From Mycolicibacterium vinylchloridicum (GTDB taxonomy: Bacteria > Actinomycetota > Actinomycetes > Mycobacteriales > Mycobacteriaceae), in NCBI RefSeq assembly GCF_013404075.1, contig NZ_JACBJQ010000009.1:1-64000 (forward strand): 64,000 nucleotides of DNA, given 5' to 3'. Position numbers and translations under genes: made by a program. Below, one piece after another: positions 1 through 7,703 of the stretch (position 1 is the stretch's first letter; each line of letters begins with the position of its first letter). Under the pieces are notes generated by a model. It had not been told where the DNA came from. It saw only the letters and a program-made list of their open reading frames with translations, and ran no database searches.

Positions 1-2
1 TT

Positions 3-113
3 CACGCATTGACCAACCAGCTCCTCATCTTGACCACCAGCAAACCGGGAGACAGCGTCAACACACGCGCACTCATACGCGAGGCAGTCAAACCTCCTAC
101 GCGCGCATCTTGA
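3..113 (+). CDS. 3' end of an unidentified reading frame (partial)
   Basis: An open frame enters from the left edge and stops with TGA at 111-113, giving at least 36 C-terminal residues (ending in KPPTRAS). The visible part holds a Leu/Ile-rich stretch followed by a basic tail. I do not recognise a family. It could be a real gene tail or chance, since the upstream sequence is missing. No gene is seen between 114 and 250. Confidence 0.25.
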   Translation, partial: HALTNQLLILTTSKPGDSVNTRALIREAVKPPTRAS

Positions 114-250
114 CATGAGGCAACAGGACGAATCTGGGGATGAAACCCGAACTGTGGATAACCACAAAGGGATTCGGGATCTGGCGGCTCGAGGCGCCTA
201 GGGCTTGAGCAGCCACGCCGGGTAGACGCGAATCGAGCAGAAAGACGAGA

Positions 251-283
251 GCGGCTGCCGGCGCATGTCGCGCCGGCAGCCGC
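251..283 (-). terminator. Intrinsic terminator of the LpqN/LpqT-type lipoprotein gene
   Basis: A perfect 13-bp inverted repeat (GCGGCTGCCGGCG at 251-263, complement at 271-283) encloses a 7-base loop. It starts 12 bases beyond the stop codon at 296. On the minus strand it is followed by TCTCGTCTTTC, a moderately U-rich tract. This fits a factor-independent terminator for the gene at 296-1000. Confidence 0.7.
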
Positions 284-295
284 TGAATTCTTCGA

Positions 296-1000
296 TCAGG
301 GAGTGATCGTCGTCTTCTCGTCGATGATGCCGGTGGCGTCCATCAGCGGGCCTTCCTGGCCGTCCAATGCATCGGCGTTCATCTGCAGGACGTAGAGCCC
401 GTCCTGACCGGGGATCACCACCGTCTTCTGCGCGATGATCCGCTTCTTGCCGTCCTTGACGTAGTTGCCACCGAGCTGCACGGCATCGAAGCCGCTCAGC
501 GTGCTCGTGCTCGGATCGCCGAGCGCCTCCCACTGGGGCAGATTCGCCAACTCGCCGGGCGCGAACTCGAGGATCTTCTTCGGGTCGACGTTGCCGGTGA
601 GCTTGGAGACGATCGCGATGATGCTTGGCGGGTCAGCCTTGTCCTCCGGGCTGTCGAAGACGATCGCCCCGTAGGCCCATTCCGGCGTTTGCGCGCCGGC
701 ATCCGACCAGCCGGGCGGCATCGCGAGATCGATATTCGGCGAACCGGGGTCGCCGCGGTGCACCGGCGCTTCCTGAATCTGGTTCTCCTTCAGGTAATCC
801 TGAATCGTCTTGCTCTTGCCGGCGGCCTGCGTCGGGCTCGTTGACGTCTCAGTCGATTTCGACGTGGATGTCGTGGTCGACGTGGAGGTCGACGTGGAGG
901 TCTTGTCCTCGGTCTTGCTGTCCGAACCACAGCCGACGAGCGCGAAACTCAACGAAACGGCGGTCAAGCCCGCCGTAGCTACCGCCGTCATCTTGTTCAT
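296..1000 (-). CDS. LpqN/LpqT-family lipoprotein
   Basis: A 234-residue secreted lipoprotein. The N-terminus is a signal peptide ending in the lipobox ALVGC, with the lipidated Cys at residue 24, followed by a Ser/Thr-rich linker to about residue 60. The rest resembles the mycobacterial LpqN/LpqT family (Pfam Lpp-LpqN), with motifs such as the PPGW and the late VLQMNADA segment. The ATG at 1000 is preferred over one ten codons upstream because AAAGGAG lies at the right distance before it. The family is cell-envelope associated; LpqN has been linked to cell-wall lipid transport partners, but the role of this paralogue is unknown. It is divergent from the PE-PPE gene and ends at a strong hairpin. 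A second family member, the lpqT orthologue, sits at 38472-39125. Confidence 0.8.
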   Translation of the reverse strand: MNKMTAVATAGLTAVSLSFALVGCGSDSKTEDKTSTSTSTSTTTSTSKSTETSTSPTQAAGKSKTIQDYLKENQIQEAPVHRGDPGSPNIDLAMPPGWSDAGAQTPEWAYGAIVFDSPEDKADPPSIIAIVSKLTGNVDPKKILEFAPGELANLPQWEALGDPSTSTLSGFDAVQLGGNYVKDGKKRIIAQKTVVIPGQDGLYVLQMNADALDGQEGPLMDATGIIDEKTTITP

Positions 1001-1116
1001 CGAACGAGTTCTCCTTTTGTTGTGGCGCACCGCTGCCAGTGGCCAACCAAATCCGATTGAGCAGCTTAATGGGATTCACAGCGAATTTGAACGTTTGTGA
1101 ACTTGCGCCGCACAAC

Positions 1117-1134
1117 AGGAGCACGATTGCTCCT
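1117..1134. promoter_or_regulatory. Palindrome in the divergent intergenic region
   Basis: AGGAGCA-CGAT-TGCTCCT is a perfect 7-bp inverted repeat with a 4-base spacer. It lies 117 bases upstream of the lipoprotein start (1000) and 90 bases upstream of the PE-PPE-domain start (1224). It could be a regulator site or a small hairpin. No cognate regulator is adjacent, so the function is unassigned. Confidence 0.35.
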
Positions 1135-1223
1135 AGGTCGCGTAATTGCAATGGCGCAACGTGGTCGCGGCGGTGGATCGAGCGAAGCCATCAGTGGCGT
1201 TGCGCCCGGCGTGCGGGGGCGCA

Positions 1224-2570
1224 ATGGGCACGAGTGCGCGGTTGCTGTGTGCGGCGATGCTGGGAGTCTTGTGCACCGCAGTCTTCGGATCCGCCGGACC
1301 GTTGACGGTCGGCGTTCAGCTGACCGTCACCACCGCGTTGGTCATGGGCGGAACCGGGCATCCGTTGGTCGGCGAGTCCGCGGATTTCGTCGGACAGTAC
1401 GTCCGCGACGCACTCGATCTCTTCATCGCCCCCACCGGTGCACTGCGCGGGGACTCGATCGATCCCGGCGGCTACAACGTGGTTGCCGTGCAGACGCCCG
1501 AGCAGTTCTGGCCGGTCGTCGGGCCGGCCGTGTTCGATGCATCGGTGGCACAGGGGGTCGACAACCTCGGCAGCTGCCTGCAGGGTCAGACTTCTTGCAA
1601 GGCAGCCTATTTCGGTTCGACTGATTCGTCGACATCCGGCTACGTGGTCTTCGGCTACTCGCAGAGCGCCAGGATCGCGACCATCGTCAAGCGGAACCTG
1701 AGCGCGAGTTCGGCCGCCGTCGCACCGCAGGTCTCCTTCATCCTCGTGAGCAATCCGAACCGCCCGAACGGGGGCATTCTGGAACGCTTCGCGGGACTGC
1801 ACATCCCGATTCTGGGGGTCACCTTCGACGGTGCCATGCCCACGGGCAGTTGCGATTCCGATGGCGCCAATTGCCGATTCCTCACCGCCGACATCACGTG
1901 GCAGTACGACGGGTACGCCGACTTCCCGCGCCGCCCGCTGAACCTGCTGGCGGATCTCAATGCGCTGGCCGGAATCGTCTACCTGCACCCGAACTACACC
2001 GAATCGGTGGCAGGCGCGATCTACCAGGGTCGCACCGGGGACACCAGCTACTACCTGTTGCCGGCCGAGCGGTTGCCGCTGTTGCTGCCACTCGCGCAGC
2101 TCGGCGTGCCGGCGCCGATCCTCGACGTGCTCGACGCGCCGCTGCGGGTGATCGTCGAATGGGGCTACGACCGTGGCGTCAATCCGGGGGACCCGGCCCC
2201 GGCGACGCTGGCCGCCTCGAGCGATCCGGTGACGAAGGTCCGTAATCTTCTTGCCGCGATCCCCGTCGGACTCGACGACGGACTGCAGGAGGCGGGCTTC
2301 GGACGGCCGCTCGGAACCCGGTCGGCGGGCACCTTCGGCGTCGGTGTGGCGCCGCCCCCCGCGTCGTCCCCGACACCGGCCCCGACAACGTCCTCGAGCT
2401 CGCCGGCTGTCCGGCAACTGTCGGCCAGGCCGCAGGGTGCGGCAGGCCTGAAACCTCGCACGCCGCCGCGATCAGGGTTACGCCGCCCGTCGCTCGGGTA
2501 CGTTGGCGGCCATGGGCAAGTCGATCGTCGCAACATCGTTGGCCACAGCCGCAGCGGCCGTGGCCGGTAG
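1224..2570 (+). CDS. Stand-alone PE-PPE domain alpha/beta hydrolase (predicted exported esterase)
   Basis: A 448-residue protein with a hydrophobic N-terminal segment (about residues 8-35) that looks like a signal peptide or membrane anchor. The body is a PE-PPE domain (Pfam PF08237): a GGTGHP motif near the start and a GYSQSA nucleophile elbow around residue 145, the Ser-hydrolase signature of this family. There is no PE or PPE N-terminal domain, so it is a free-standing serine hydrolase rather than a PE/PPE protein. The C-terminal ~100 residues are Pro/Ser/Thr-rich and low complexity. Known family members hydrolyse short-chain esters; the substrate here is unknown. The ATG at 1224 is chosen because it precedes the signal-like segment. 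The 3' end overlaps the start of tspO by 59 bases. Confidence 0.75.
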   Translation: MGTSARLLCAAMLGVLCTAVFGSAGPLTVGVQLTVTTALVMGGTGHPLVGESADFVGQYVRDALDLFIAPTGALRGDSIDPGGYNVVAVQTPEQFWPVVGPAVFDASVAQGVDNLGSCLQGQTSCKAAYFGSTDSSTSGYVVFGYSQSARIATIVKRNLSASSAAVAPQVSFILVSNPNRPNGGILERFAGLHIPILGVTFDGAMPTGSCDSDGANCRFLTADITWQYDGYADFPRRPLNLLADLNALAGIVYLHPNYTESVAGAIYQGRTGDTSYYLLPAERLPLLLPLAQLGVPAPILDVLDAPLRVIVEWGYDRGVNPGDPAPATLAASSDPVTKVRNLLAAIPVGLDDGLQEAGFGRPLGTRSAGTFGVGVAPPPASSPTPAPTTSSSSPAVRQLSARPQGAAGLKPRTPPRSGLRRPSLGYVGGHGQVDRRNIVGHSRSGRGR

Positions 2571-2988
2571 CTTCGCCAGCCGTCAAGGTGTCGAGACCTG
2601 GTATCCCACACTGCGCAAGCCGCGCTACGTTCCGCCGAACGTGGTCTTCCCGGTGGCGTGGACCTCGTTGTACGCCGATATCGCCGTCACGTCGTCGGCG
2701 GCGATCGAGAAATTCCGCGCCGCGGGCAACGACGACAAAGCCCGCGCCTATGCCGGAGCGCTGGGCGTGAACCTGGTGCTCAACGCCGGCTGGAGTTGGC
2801 TTTTCTTCAAGATGCACCGGCTCGGACCGTCGGCAGTCGTGGCGGGAGCGCTGGCGGTCAGCAGCGCTGATCTCGCGCGCCGCGCCGCCGACGCCGACCC
2901 GAAGCTGGGCGCGGCACTGACGCCCTACCCGCTGTGGTGCTCGTTCGCGACGCTGATGTCCACCGACATCTGGCGGCTCAACCGCTAG
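2512..2988 (+). CDS. tspO: TspO/MBR family membrane protein
   Basis: A 158-residue protein of the translocator protein/benzodiazepine receptor family, normally five transmembrane helices that bind tetrapyrroles. The visible family signature is WYPTLRKPRYVPPNVVFPVAW (a KPxxxPPxxxFxxxW pattern) near residues 30-50, and NAGWSWLFF, LW and TDIWRLN segments later. TspO proteins bind or degrade porphyrins and modulate stress responses. The ATG at 2512 is chosen over a TTG three codons upstream; both lie inside the 3' end of the preceding hydrolase gene, so translation may be coupled. It converges on the choloylglycine-hydrolase-family gene with a 4-base overlap of stop codons. Confidence 0.85.
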   Translation: MGKSIVATSLATAAAAVAGSFASRQGVETWYPTLRKPRYVPPNVVFPVAWTSLYADIAVTSSAAIEKFRAAGNDDKARAYAGALGVNLVLNAGWSWLFFKMHRLGPSAVVAGALAVSSADLARRAADADPKLGAALTPYPLWCSFATLMSTDIWRLNR

Positions 2989-3947
2989 AACGGCAGATCG
3001 TGCGGCACGAAGCGGTCGGTGACGTCGCCGACCAATGACTCGTCGTACGGGTTCACCGCGACCGGCGCGCCATCGAGCTTCAACCGGTCCATGTCGACCC
3101 AGATGACGTTGGGGCTGGTGGTCAGCTCGAAGAAGTACATCCGGTTTGTCAGGTCGGTCACGGTCCGGTATTCGGTGTTGTAGACGCCGAAATCGCCGTA
3201 CGGCGCCCCGAACGGAACCGAGACGTTACGCATGATCGCCATCACGCTCGCGACGGCCTGCCGTTGCGAACCGGGTGCGGGCAGCAGCGCTGAATAATAG
3301 GCGGCCCGCTGAAAGCGATCGACCGGGTTGACGTTGCCGGGCAGTGGCATTTCCCGGCTGGGGTGTGAGAAGTCTTGCAGTGACAGCAATTTCAACTGCT
3401 CATCGTAGGTCGGATCATTGGTCATCAAGGTGAACTGACGGCCGTGGTGGACAACCGGGCGACCCTGGGCGAATTCGATGATCGCCGAGTCGCCGCCGAT
3501 GTCCTCCAACGCCAGGTGCAGGTTGGCGTCGCGTCCGCGGGCCGAGACCTTGAGCACCTCGATGCCGTCCATCAGGCGAAGCGCCTCGGCGACGGTGTCC
3601 GCCTGGTCGAGTAGGTACTGCAACCACAGTCCGGCCTGCACAGCGGGTTTCGTGGCGTCGCGCGGACCGAAGTCGGTCGACTCCAGATACAGGGCATGCC
3701 CGGCCAGTCCCGCCTCGTTGAGACCGTCGACGGTTCCAAGACCGTAGATGGTCGTGACCAGGCTCGAGTACGTACTCGTCCACCGGAGGGGATTGGGATC
3801 GGAGACGACGCCGGCCGGGTGAGTGCCGTCGCGCTCACGTCCGCGGGCAAAACCGACGATCGACGGCTGGGTCGATTCCGGCCAATCCATCGAGCGACCG
3901 GTGAGAACGGCGAGGTCATTGGTGTTCCACAGCACGCGAGTACACAT
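2985..3947 (-). CDS. Linear amide C-N hydrolase, choloylglycine hydrolase / penicillin V acylase family
   Basis: A 320-residue Ntn-hydrolase. The ATG at 3947 is immediately followed by Cys (MCTRVLW), the position that becomes the catalytic N-terminal nucleophile after Met removal. This decides the start against an upstream Met. Other family features are GRSMDW near residue 18, the DGLNEAGLAGHALYL segment, and an MTND element near the middle. No signal peptide is evident, so it is probably cytoplasmic. Family members cleave bile-salt conjugates, penicillin V or N-acyl homoserine lactones; the substrate cannot be read from sequence. It is divergent from the first DUF5642 lipoprotein (62-base gap). 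Confidence 0.82.
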   Translation of the reverse strand: MCTRVLWNTNDLAVLTGRSMDWPESTQPSIVGFARGRERDGTHPAGVVSDPNPLRWTSTYSSLVTTIYGLGTVDGLNEAGLAGHALYLESTDFGPRDATKPAVQAGLWLQYLLDQADTVAEALRLMDGIEVLKVSARGRDANLHLALEDIGGDSAIIEFAQGRPVVHHGRQFTLMTNDPTYDEQLKLLSLQDFSHPSREMPLPGNVNPVDRFQRAAYYSALLPAPGSQRQAVASVMAIMRNVSVPFGAPYGDFGVYNTEYRTVTDLTNRMYFFELTTSPNVIWVDMDRLKLDGAPVAVNPYDESLVGDVTDRFVPHDLPF

Positions 3948-4009
3948 GGCTGACAGGCTAGCCCGCGAGGCGCGCGCACCAGGCAAACATTCAGTGGTAT
4001 CAAGACCCC

Positions 4010-4687
4010 GTGCGGCAGCTCATCGTCTGCCTGATGGCGCTCTGGCTGGCCGCGTGTTCGGCGCAGCCCAGTACGGCACCGGCATCGCCGTCGGCGCCGC
4101 CGAGCGCGTCGCCCATTGCCGGTCCGGTCAATCCGGCCAACATCAAGCGGGTCCGGTCGGCATTGCCCGCGGGCTACGAGATCGCCGAGGTGTCCGGGCC
4201 GCTGAGCGCGGCGGGGTTGTGGGGCTTTGGATCCGGGTGGACGGCCGCCCCTGGCCAATGCGCGGCTCTGGCCGACCCGGCTCCCGACGATCGAGGCGCC
4301 CGCGGATACTCCGCATCGGGGTCCGGCGGAATCGTCTACGTCGTCGTCGCGGTGCCCGGCCAGGGTGTGCCCGACCACGGGCTCATCGGCGACTGCGCGA
4401 ACTGGACGATGGCGTTCGCGCACACCACGGGAGATGTCATCCTCGCCCCGACGTCTGATGCGCCCCACGTCGACGGCGCCGACACCGTTGCGATGACGGT
4501 CACCACCCGCACCGTCGTCGAGTCCGGTACCGAGACCGACGGCCAGGCCCTGACCGCGCAGGCATACCTGGACGGCCACGTCGTGTTCGTCACCCTGGTC
4601 ACCGAGCCCGGATCGCCGCACCCGCCGCTGGATTCGCGTGTCGTCGGTGACCTCCTGGTTGCGACGGTGTCCGCCCTGCGCGGCTGA
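4010..4687 (+). CDS. DUF5642 family lipoprotein (copy 1)
   Basis: A 225-residue lipoprotein starting at GTG 4010. The signal peptide ends with lipobox LAAC (Cys16), followed by a Pro/Ser/Ala-rich linker. The mature part matches the mycobacterial DUF5642 pattern: NPANIKRVRSALPAGYEIA, then paired cysteines (around GQCAAL and GDCANW) that probably form a disulfide outside the membrane. The function is unknown; members are restricted to mycobacteria and relatives. It lies 29 bases upstream of a second DUF5642 lipoprotein on the same strand, so the two are probably co-transcribed. Confidence 0.75.
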   Translation: MRQLIVCLMALWLAACSAQPSTAPASPSAPPSASPIAGPVNPANIKRVRSALPAGYEIAEVSGPLSAAGLWGFGSGWTAAPGQCAALADPAPDDRGARGYSASGSGGIVYVVVAVPGQGVPDHGLIGDCANWTMAFAHTTGDVILAPTSDAPHVDGADTVAMTVTTRTVVESGTETDGQALTAQAYLDGHVVFVTLVTEPGSPHPPLDSRVVGDLLVATVSALRG

Positions 4688-4716
4688 ACACCGGCGGGTT
4701 GGGTACATTGACCACG

Positions 4717-5376
4717 ATGGTGAAACCCGGCGCGGCCGTCGCAGTCTTGTGTGCCGGATTGACAGTCGCGTGCGGCCAGGGCGGCTCGGCGGAGCCGAAG
4801 GCCGATATCGCGAAGGTGACGACGCTGAAGTCGAGTTTCGGCGCCGACTTCCAGGTGTCCGAGACCGCCAAGACCGGGATCGATCCGCAGCTGCTGGCCG
4901 GGCAGAAACTGCCGGACGGACTGACGTTCGATCCGCCCGCCTGCGCGAAATTCGCCGCCGGACAACTCGTGCCGACGGGAACCGAAGGCAATATGGCCGC
5001 CGTCTCCGCCCAGGGACAGGGCAACCGGTTCATCGTGATCGCCGTCGAAACCAATTCACCGATCCCGGTGACCGAGCCAGGGCCGGACTGCCAGAAGGTC
5101 ACCTTCAACGGCTCCGGGATGCGCGGCCTCGTCGAGATCGTCGACACACCGAAGATCGACGGCACCGAGACGATCGGTGTGCACCGAGTCCTGCAGGCGA
5201 CGGTCGCCAACCAGGTACGCACCGGCGAGACCTACAACTACTCGGCCCATTTCGGGGTCTATCAGGTGATCGTCAGCGCCAACCCGCTGGTCCTGCCCGA
5301 CAAGGCGGTCGTGCCGGTGAACACCCAACGCGCCCGCGACCTACTGGTCGCCGGTGTCAACGCCGTTCGCAGCTGA
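4717..5376 (+). CDS. DUF5642 family lipoprotein (copy 2)
   Basis: A 219-residue lipoprotein. The ATG at 4717 is preferred over a TTG at 4699. The signal peptide ends with LTVAC (Cys19). The mature part again has two conserved cysteines (in PPACAKF and GPDCQKV) and a C-terminal NTQRARDLLVAGVNAVRS, equivalent to the VVGDLLVATVSALRG ending of the preceding gene. It is a diverged tandem paralogue. Its stop is 2 bases from the end of the convergent AlkB-like gene. No enzymatic function can be assigned. Confidence 0.72.
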   Translation: MVKPGAAVAVLCAGLTVACGQGGSAEPKADIAKVTTLKSSFGADFQVSETAKTGIDPQLLAGQKLPDGLTFDPPACAKFAAGQLVPTGTEGNMAAVSAQGQGNRFIVIAVETNSPIPVTEPGPDCQKVTFNGSGMRGLVEIVDTPKIDGTETIGVHRVLQATVANQVRTGETYNYSAHFGVYQVIVSANPLVLPDKAVVPVNTQRARDLLVAGVNAVRS

Positions 5377-5378
5377 GC

Positions 5379-5975
5379 TCAGCGCACGTCGCGCGGGCGG
5401 AACTGGATGCTGATCCGGGGTCCTTTGGGCCGCGCGGTCTTGGGAACCGCGTGCTCCCAGGTGCGTTGGCAGGAACCGCCCATCACCAGAAGGTCGCCGT
5501 GATGTTGAGGGAGCCGCAGTGAAGGCCCGCCGCCACGGGGCCGCAGGGCGAACACCCGGGTGGCGCCAAGGCTGACGATCGCGACCATAGGGTCCTCGGT
5601 GCTGCTGCGGCCGATCGTGTCGCCATGCCAGGCCACGCTGTCGTCGCCGTCACGGTAGAGGCACAGCCCGGCGGTGGTGAACTGCTCGCCGAGTTCACCG
5701 CCGTAAATGTCGTTGAGGCGGCGGCGCAGCTTGGTGACGACCGGGTGCGGCGGGGCTTCGGCGGTCAGATCGTGAAAGCTGACCAGCCGCGGGACGTCGA
5801 GGACGCGGTCGTACATCTGTCGTCGTTCTGCGCGCCAGGGGGTTCCGCCGAGCAGGCCGTCGAACAGCACATCGGCATCTTCGACCCACGCCGAGCGCAG
5901 CTCGATCCACGCTCCGGCGCCGAGGTCGCGGCGCTCACTGTGCTCGAACAGCGCGCCCTGAACCGACACAGACAC
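5379..5975 (-). CDS. alkB: AlkB-like Fe(II)/2-oxoglutarate-dependent dioxygenase
   Basis: A protein of about 198 residues of the AlkB DNA/RNA dealkylase family. It shows the metal-binding WHGD (HxD) motif, the distal His in TWEHAVPK, and the 2-oxoglutarate-binding RISIQFRPR (RxxxxxR) at the end. A substrate-lid region precedes them (LCLYRDGDDSVAWHGD). Family members remove methyl and other small alkyl groups from bases by oxidation. The start is uncertain: GTG at 5975 gives a typical N-terminus (VSVSVQGALFEH); ATG at 5996 is possible. It corresponds in position to Rv1000c. It lies 40 bases downstream of soxR and is probably co-transcribed with it. Confidence 0.82.
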   Translation of the reverse strand: MSVSVQGALFEHSERRDLGAGAWIELRSAWVEDADVLFDGLLGGTPWRAERRQMYDRVLDVPRLVSFHDLTAEAPPHPVVTKLRRRLNDIYGGELGEQFTTAGLCLYRDGDDSVAWHGDTIGRSSTEDPMVAIVSLGATRVFALRPRGGGPSLRLPQHHGDLLVMGGSCQRTWEHAVPKTARPKGPRISIQFRPRDVR

Positions 5976-6015
5976 AGAGCCGAGAATATCGCACATCTGT
6001 TCGAGCCTGGGCGAT

Positions 6016-6447
6016 CTACAGCCGAGCCGCCCCAGGGCCGCGGCCGGCAAGCACATCGTCGGGGTTGGACAGCGCGCAGCTGCGCAGGCTCAGGCAGCCG
6101 CAGCCGATGCAGTCGGCGAGGTTGTCGCGCAGCCGCTGCAGATGCCCGATCCGCTCGTCGAGATCCTCCCGCCAGCCCGCCGACAGCTTCGCCCAATCCC
6201 TGCTGGTCGGGACTCGGTCGGTCGGCAACGTCGACAGCGCCTCGGCGACCCGGGCCAACGGGATGCCCAGCCGCTGGGACATCCGGATGAACGCCACCCG
6301 CCGCAGCGTGTCGCGCGGGTAGCGGCGTTGGTTGCCCGACGTTCGGCGGCTGCTGATCAGCCCCTCACGCTCGTAGAAGTGCAGTGCCGAGATCGCCACG
6401 CCGGCCCGCTGAGCGAGCTCGCCGGGCGTCAGTTCCTGCTCGGTCAC
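6016..6447 (-). CDS. soxR: Redox-sensitive MerR-family activator SoxR
   Basis: A 143-residue MerR-family regulator: N-terminal winged helix-turn-helix (about residues 8-75, with [20 protein letters not shown]), a dimerisation helix, and the [2Fe-2S] ligand set C-x2-C-x-C-x5-C (CIGCGC...SC) near residues 113-123 that defines SoxR. SoxR senses redox-cycling compounds or nitric oxide through oxidation of the cluster. The start is GTG at 6447, only 1 base from a SoxR-type operator (6449-6466), so the gene is probably autoregulated and may be leaderless or have a very short leader. The M. tuberculosis block I recall has no soxR here. AlkB follows on the same strand. Confidence 0.9.
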   Translation of the reverse strand: MTEQELTPGELAQRAGVAISALHFYEREGLISSRRTSGNQRRYPRDTLRRVAFIRMSQRLGIPLARVAEALSTLPTDRVPTSRDWAKLSAGWREDLDERIGHLQRLRDNLADCIGCGCLSLRSCALSNPDDVLAGRGPGAARL

Positions 6448-6448
6448 A

Positions 6449-6466
6449 CCTCAACGATAGTTGGGG
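6449..6466. promoter_or_regulatory. SoxR box between soxR and arcA
   Basis: CCTCAA-CGATAG-TTGGGG matches the SoxR operator consensus (CCTCAA, 6-base spacer, TTGAGG) at 11 of 12 arm positions. It sits 1 base upstream of the soxR start and 28 bases upstream of the arcA start (6495). The 18-bp layout and location beside soxR make assignment to SoxR likely. It could control soxR-alkB, arcA, or both. Confidence 0.75.
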
Positions 6467-6494
6467 TGCCTCCCCTGTTGTTACGGTGCTATTC

Positions 6495-7703
6495 GTGACT
6501 GCCACCGTGCTGGGCTCCAACTCCGAGGTCGGGACACTGCGGGTCGTCATATTGCACCGGCCCGGCGCCGAATTGCAGCGGCTCACACCACGTAACAACG
6601 ACAAGCTGCTGTTCGACGGACTGCCGTGGGTGTCGCGGGCGCAGGAGGAGCACGACGCGTTCGCCGATCTGCTGCGCTCCCGCGGGGTGGAGGTGCTGCT
6701 GATGTCCGACCTGCTGACCGAGGCGCTGGGCAGCGGTGCCGCACGGATGCAGGGCATCGCCGCGGCTGTCGAGGCGCGGCGTCTGGGACTTCCTCTGGCG
6801 CAAGAGCTTTCGGCCTACTTGCGCAGCCTGGAGCCGGCGGACCTGGCGCACGTCCTGACGGCAGGCATGACCTTCACCGAACTGCCTGCCGGCACGAAAA
6901 CCGACACGTCGCTGGTGCGCCGCATGCACCACGGCGGCGACTTCGTCATCGAGCCGTTGCCCAATCTGCTGTTCACCCGTGATTCGTCGTTCTGGATCGG
7001 GCCCCGGGTGGCTATCACGTCGCTGGCCCTGCCGGCCCGGATGCGCGAAACTTCTCTGACCGACCTGATCTATGCCCACCACCCCCGCTTTCTCGGGGTA
7101 CGCCGCGCCTACGAGTCGCATACCGCGCCGGTCGAAGGTGGCGATGTGCTGCTGCTCTCACCCGGTGTGGTGGCCGTCGGGGTGGGGGAGCGCACCACGC
7201 CCGCTGGCGCAGAAGCGTTGGCGCGCAGCCTGTTCGACGACGGGCTTGCCCACACTGTGCTGGCCGTGCCGATCGCTCAGGAGCGGGCGCAGATGCACCT
7301 CGACACGGTCTGCACGATGGTCGACGTCGACGCCGTGGTGATGTACCCGGCCATCAGCGATTCGCTGTCGGCGTTCACGATCAAGCGGACTCCCGACGGG
7401 GTGAAGATCCTCGACGAGGCGCCGTTCGTGAAGGCAGCGGCCGCGGCGATGGACATCGAGCAGTTGCGCGTCATCGATACCGGCCTGGACCCGGTGACCG
7501 CCGAGCGTGAGCAGTGGGACGACGGCAACAACACCCTGGCGCTGGCACCCGGTGTCGTCGTCGCCTATGAACGCAATGCCGAAACCAATGCCCGCCTGCA
7601 AGATTCGGGTATCGAGGTGTTGCCGATCGCGGCGTCCGAGCTCGGCACGGGGCGTGGCGGTCCGCGGTGCATGTCCTGTCCGGTCGCGCGGGATCCGTTG
7701 TGA
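6495..7703 (+). CDS. arcA: Arginine deiminase
   Basis: A 402-residue cytosolic enzyme that hydrolyses L-arginine to citrulline and ammonia. Guanidino-modifying-enzyme motifs are in order: [15 protein letters not shown] at the N-terminus, [32 protein letters not shown] (catalytic His and substrate Asp), and the C-terminal [11 protein letters not shown], whose first Cys (Cys392) is the nucleophile. The length fits the family. The GTG at 6495 gives the canonical N-terminus. It is the orthologue of Rv1001. It overlaps the following aldehyde dehydrogenase gene by 4 bases (GTGA), so the accessory catabolic genes downstream may be transcribed with it. A SoxR box lies just upstream. Confidence 0.93.
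   Translation: MTATVLGSNSEVGTLRVVILHRPGAELQRLTPRNNDKLLFDGLPWVSRAQEEHDAFADLLRSRGVEVLLMSDLLTEALGSGAARMQGIAAAVEARRLGLPLAQELSAYLRSLEPADLAHVLTAGMTFTELPAGTKTDTSLVRRMHHGGDFVIEPLPNLLFTRDSSFWIGPRVAITSLALPARMRETSLTDLIYAHHPRFLGVRRAYESHTAPVEGGDVLLLSPGVVAVGVGERTTPAGAEALARSLFDDGLAHTVLAVPIAQERAQMHLDTVCTMVDVDAVVMYPAISDSLSAFTIKRTPDGVKILDEAPFVKAAAAAMDIEQLRVIDTGLDPVTAEREQWDDGNNTLALAPGVVVAYERNAETNARLQDSGIEVLPIAASELGTGRGGPRCMSCPVARDPL

Noticed and set aside
153..161. TGTGGATAA, a perfect DnaA-box sequence near the left edge
   Set aside because: A single 9-mer without clustered boxes, AT-rich unwinding element or dnaA/dnaN neighbours is not evidence of an origin.
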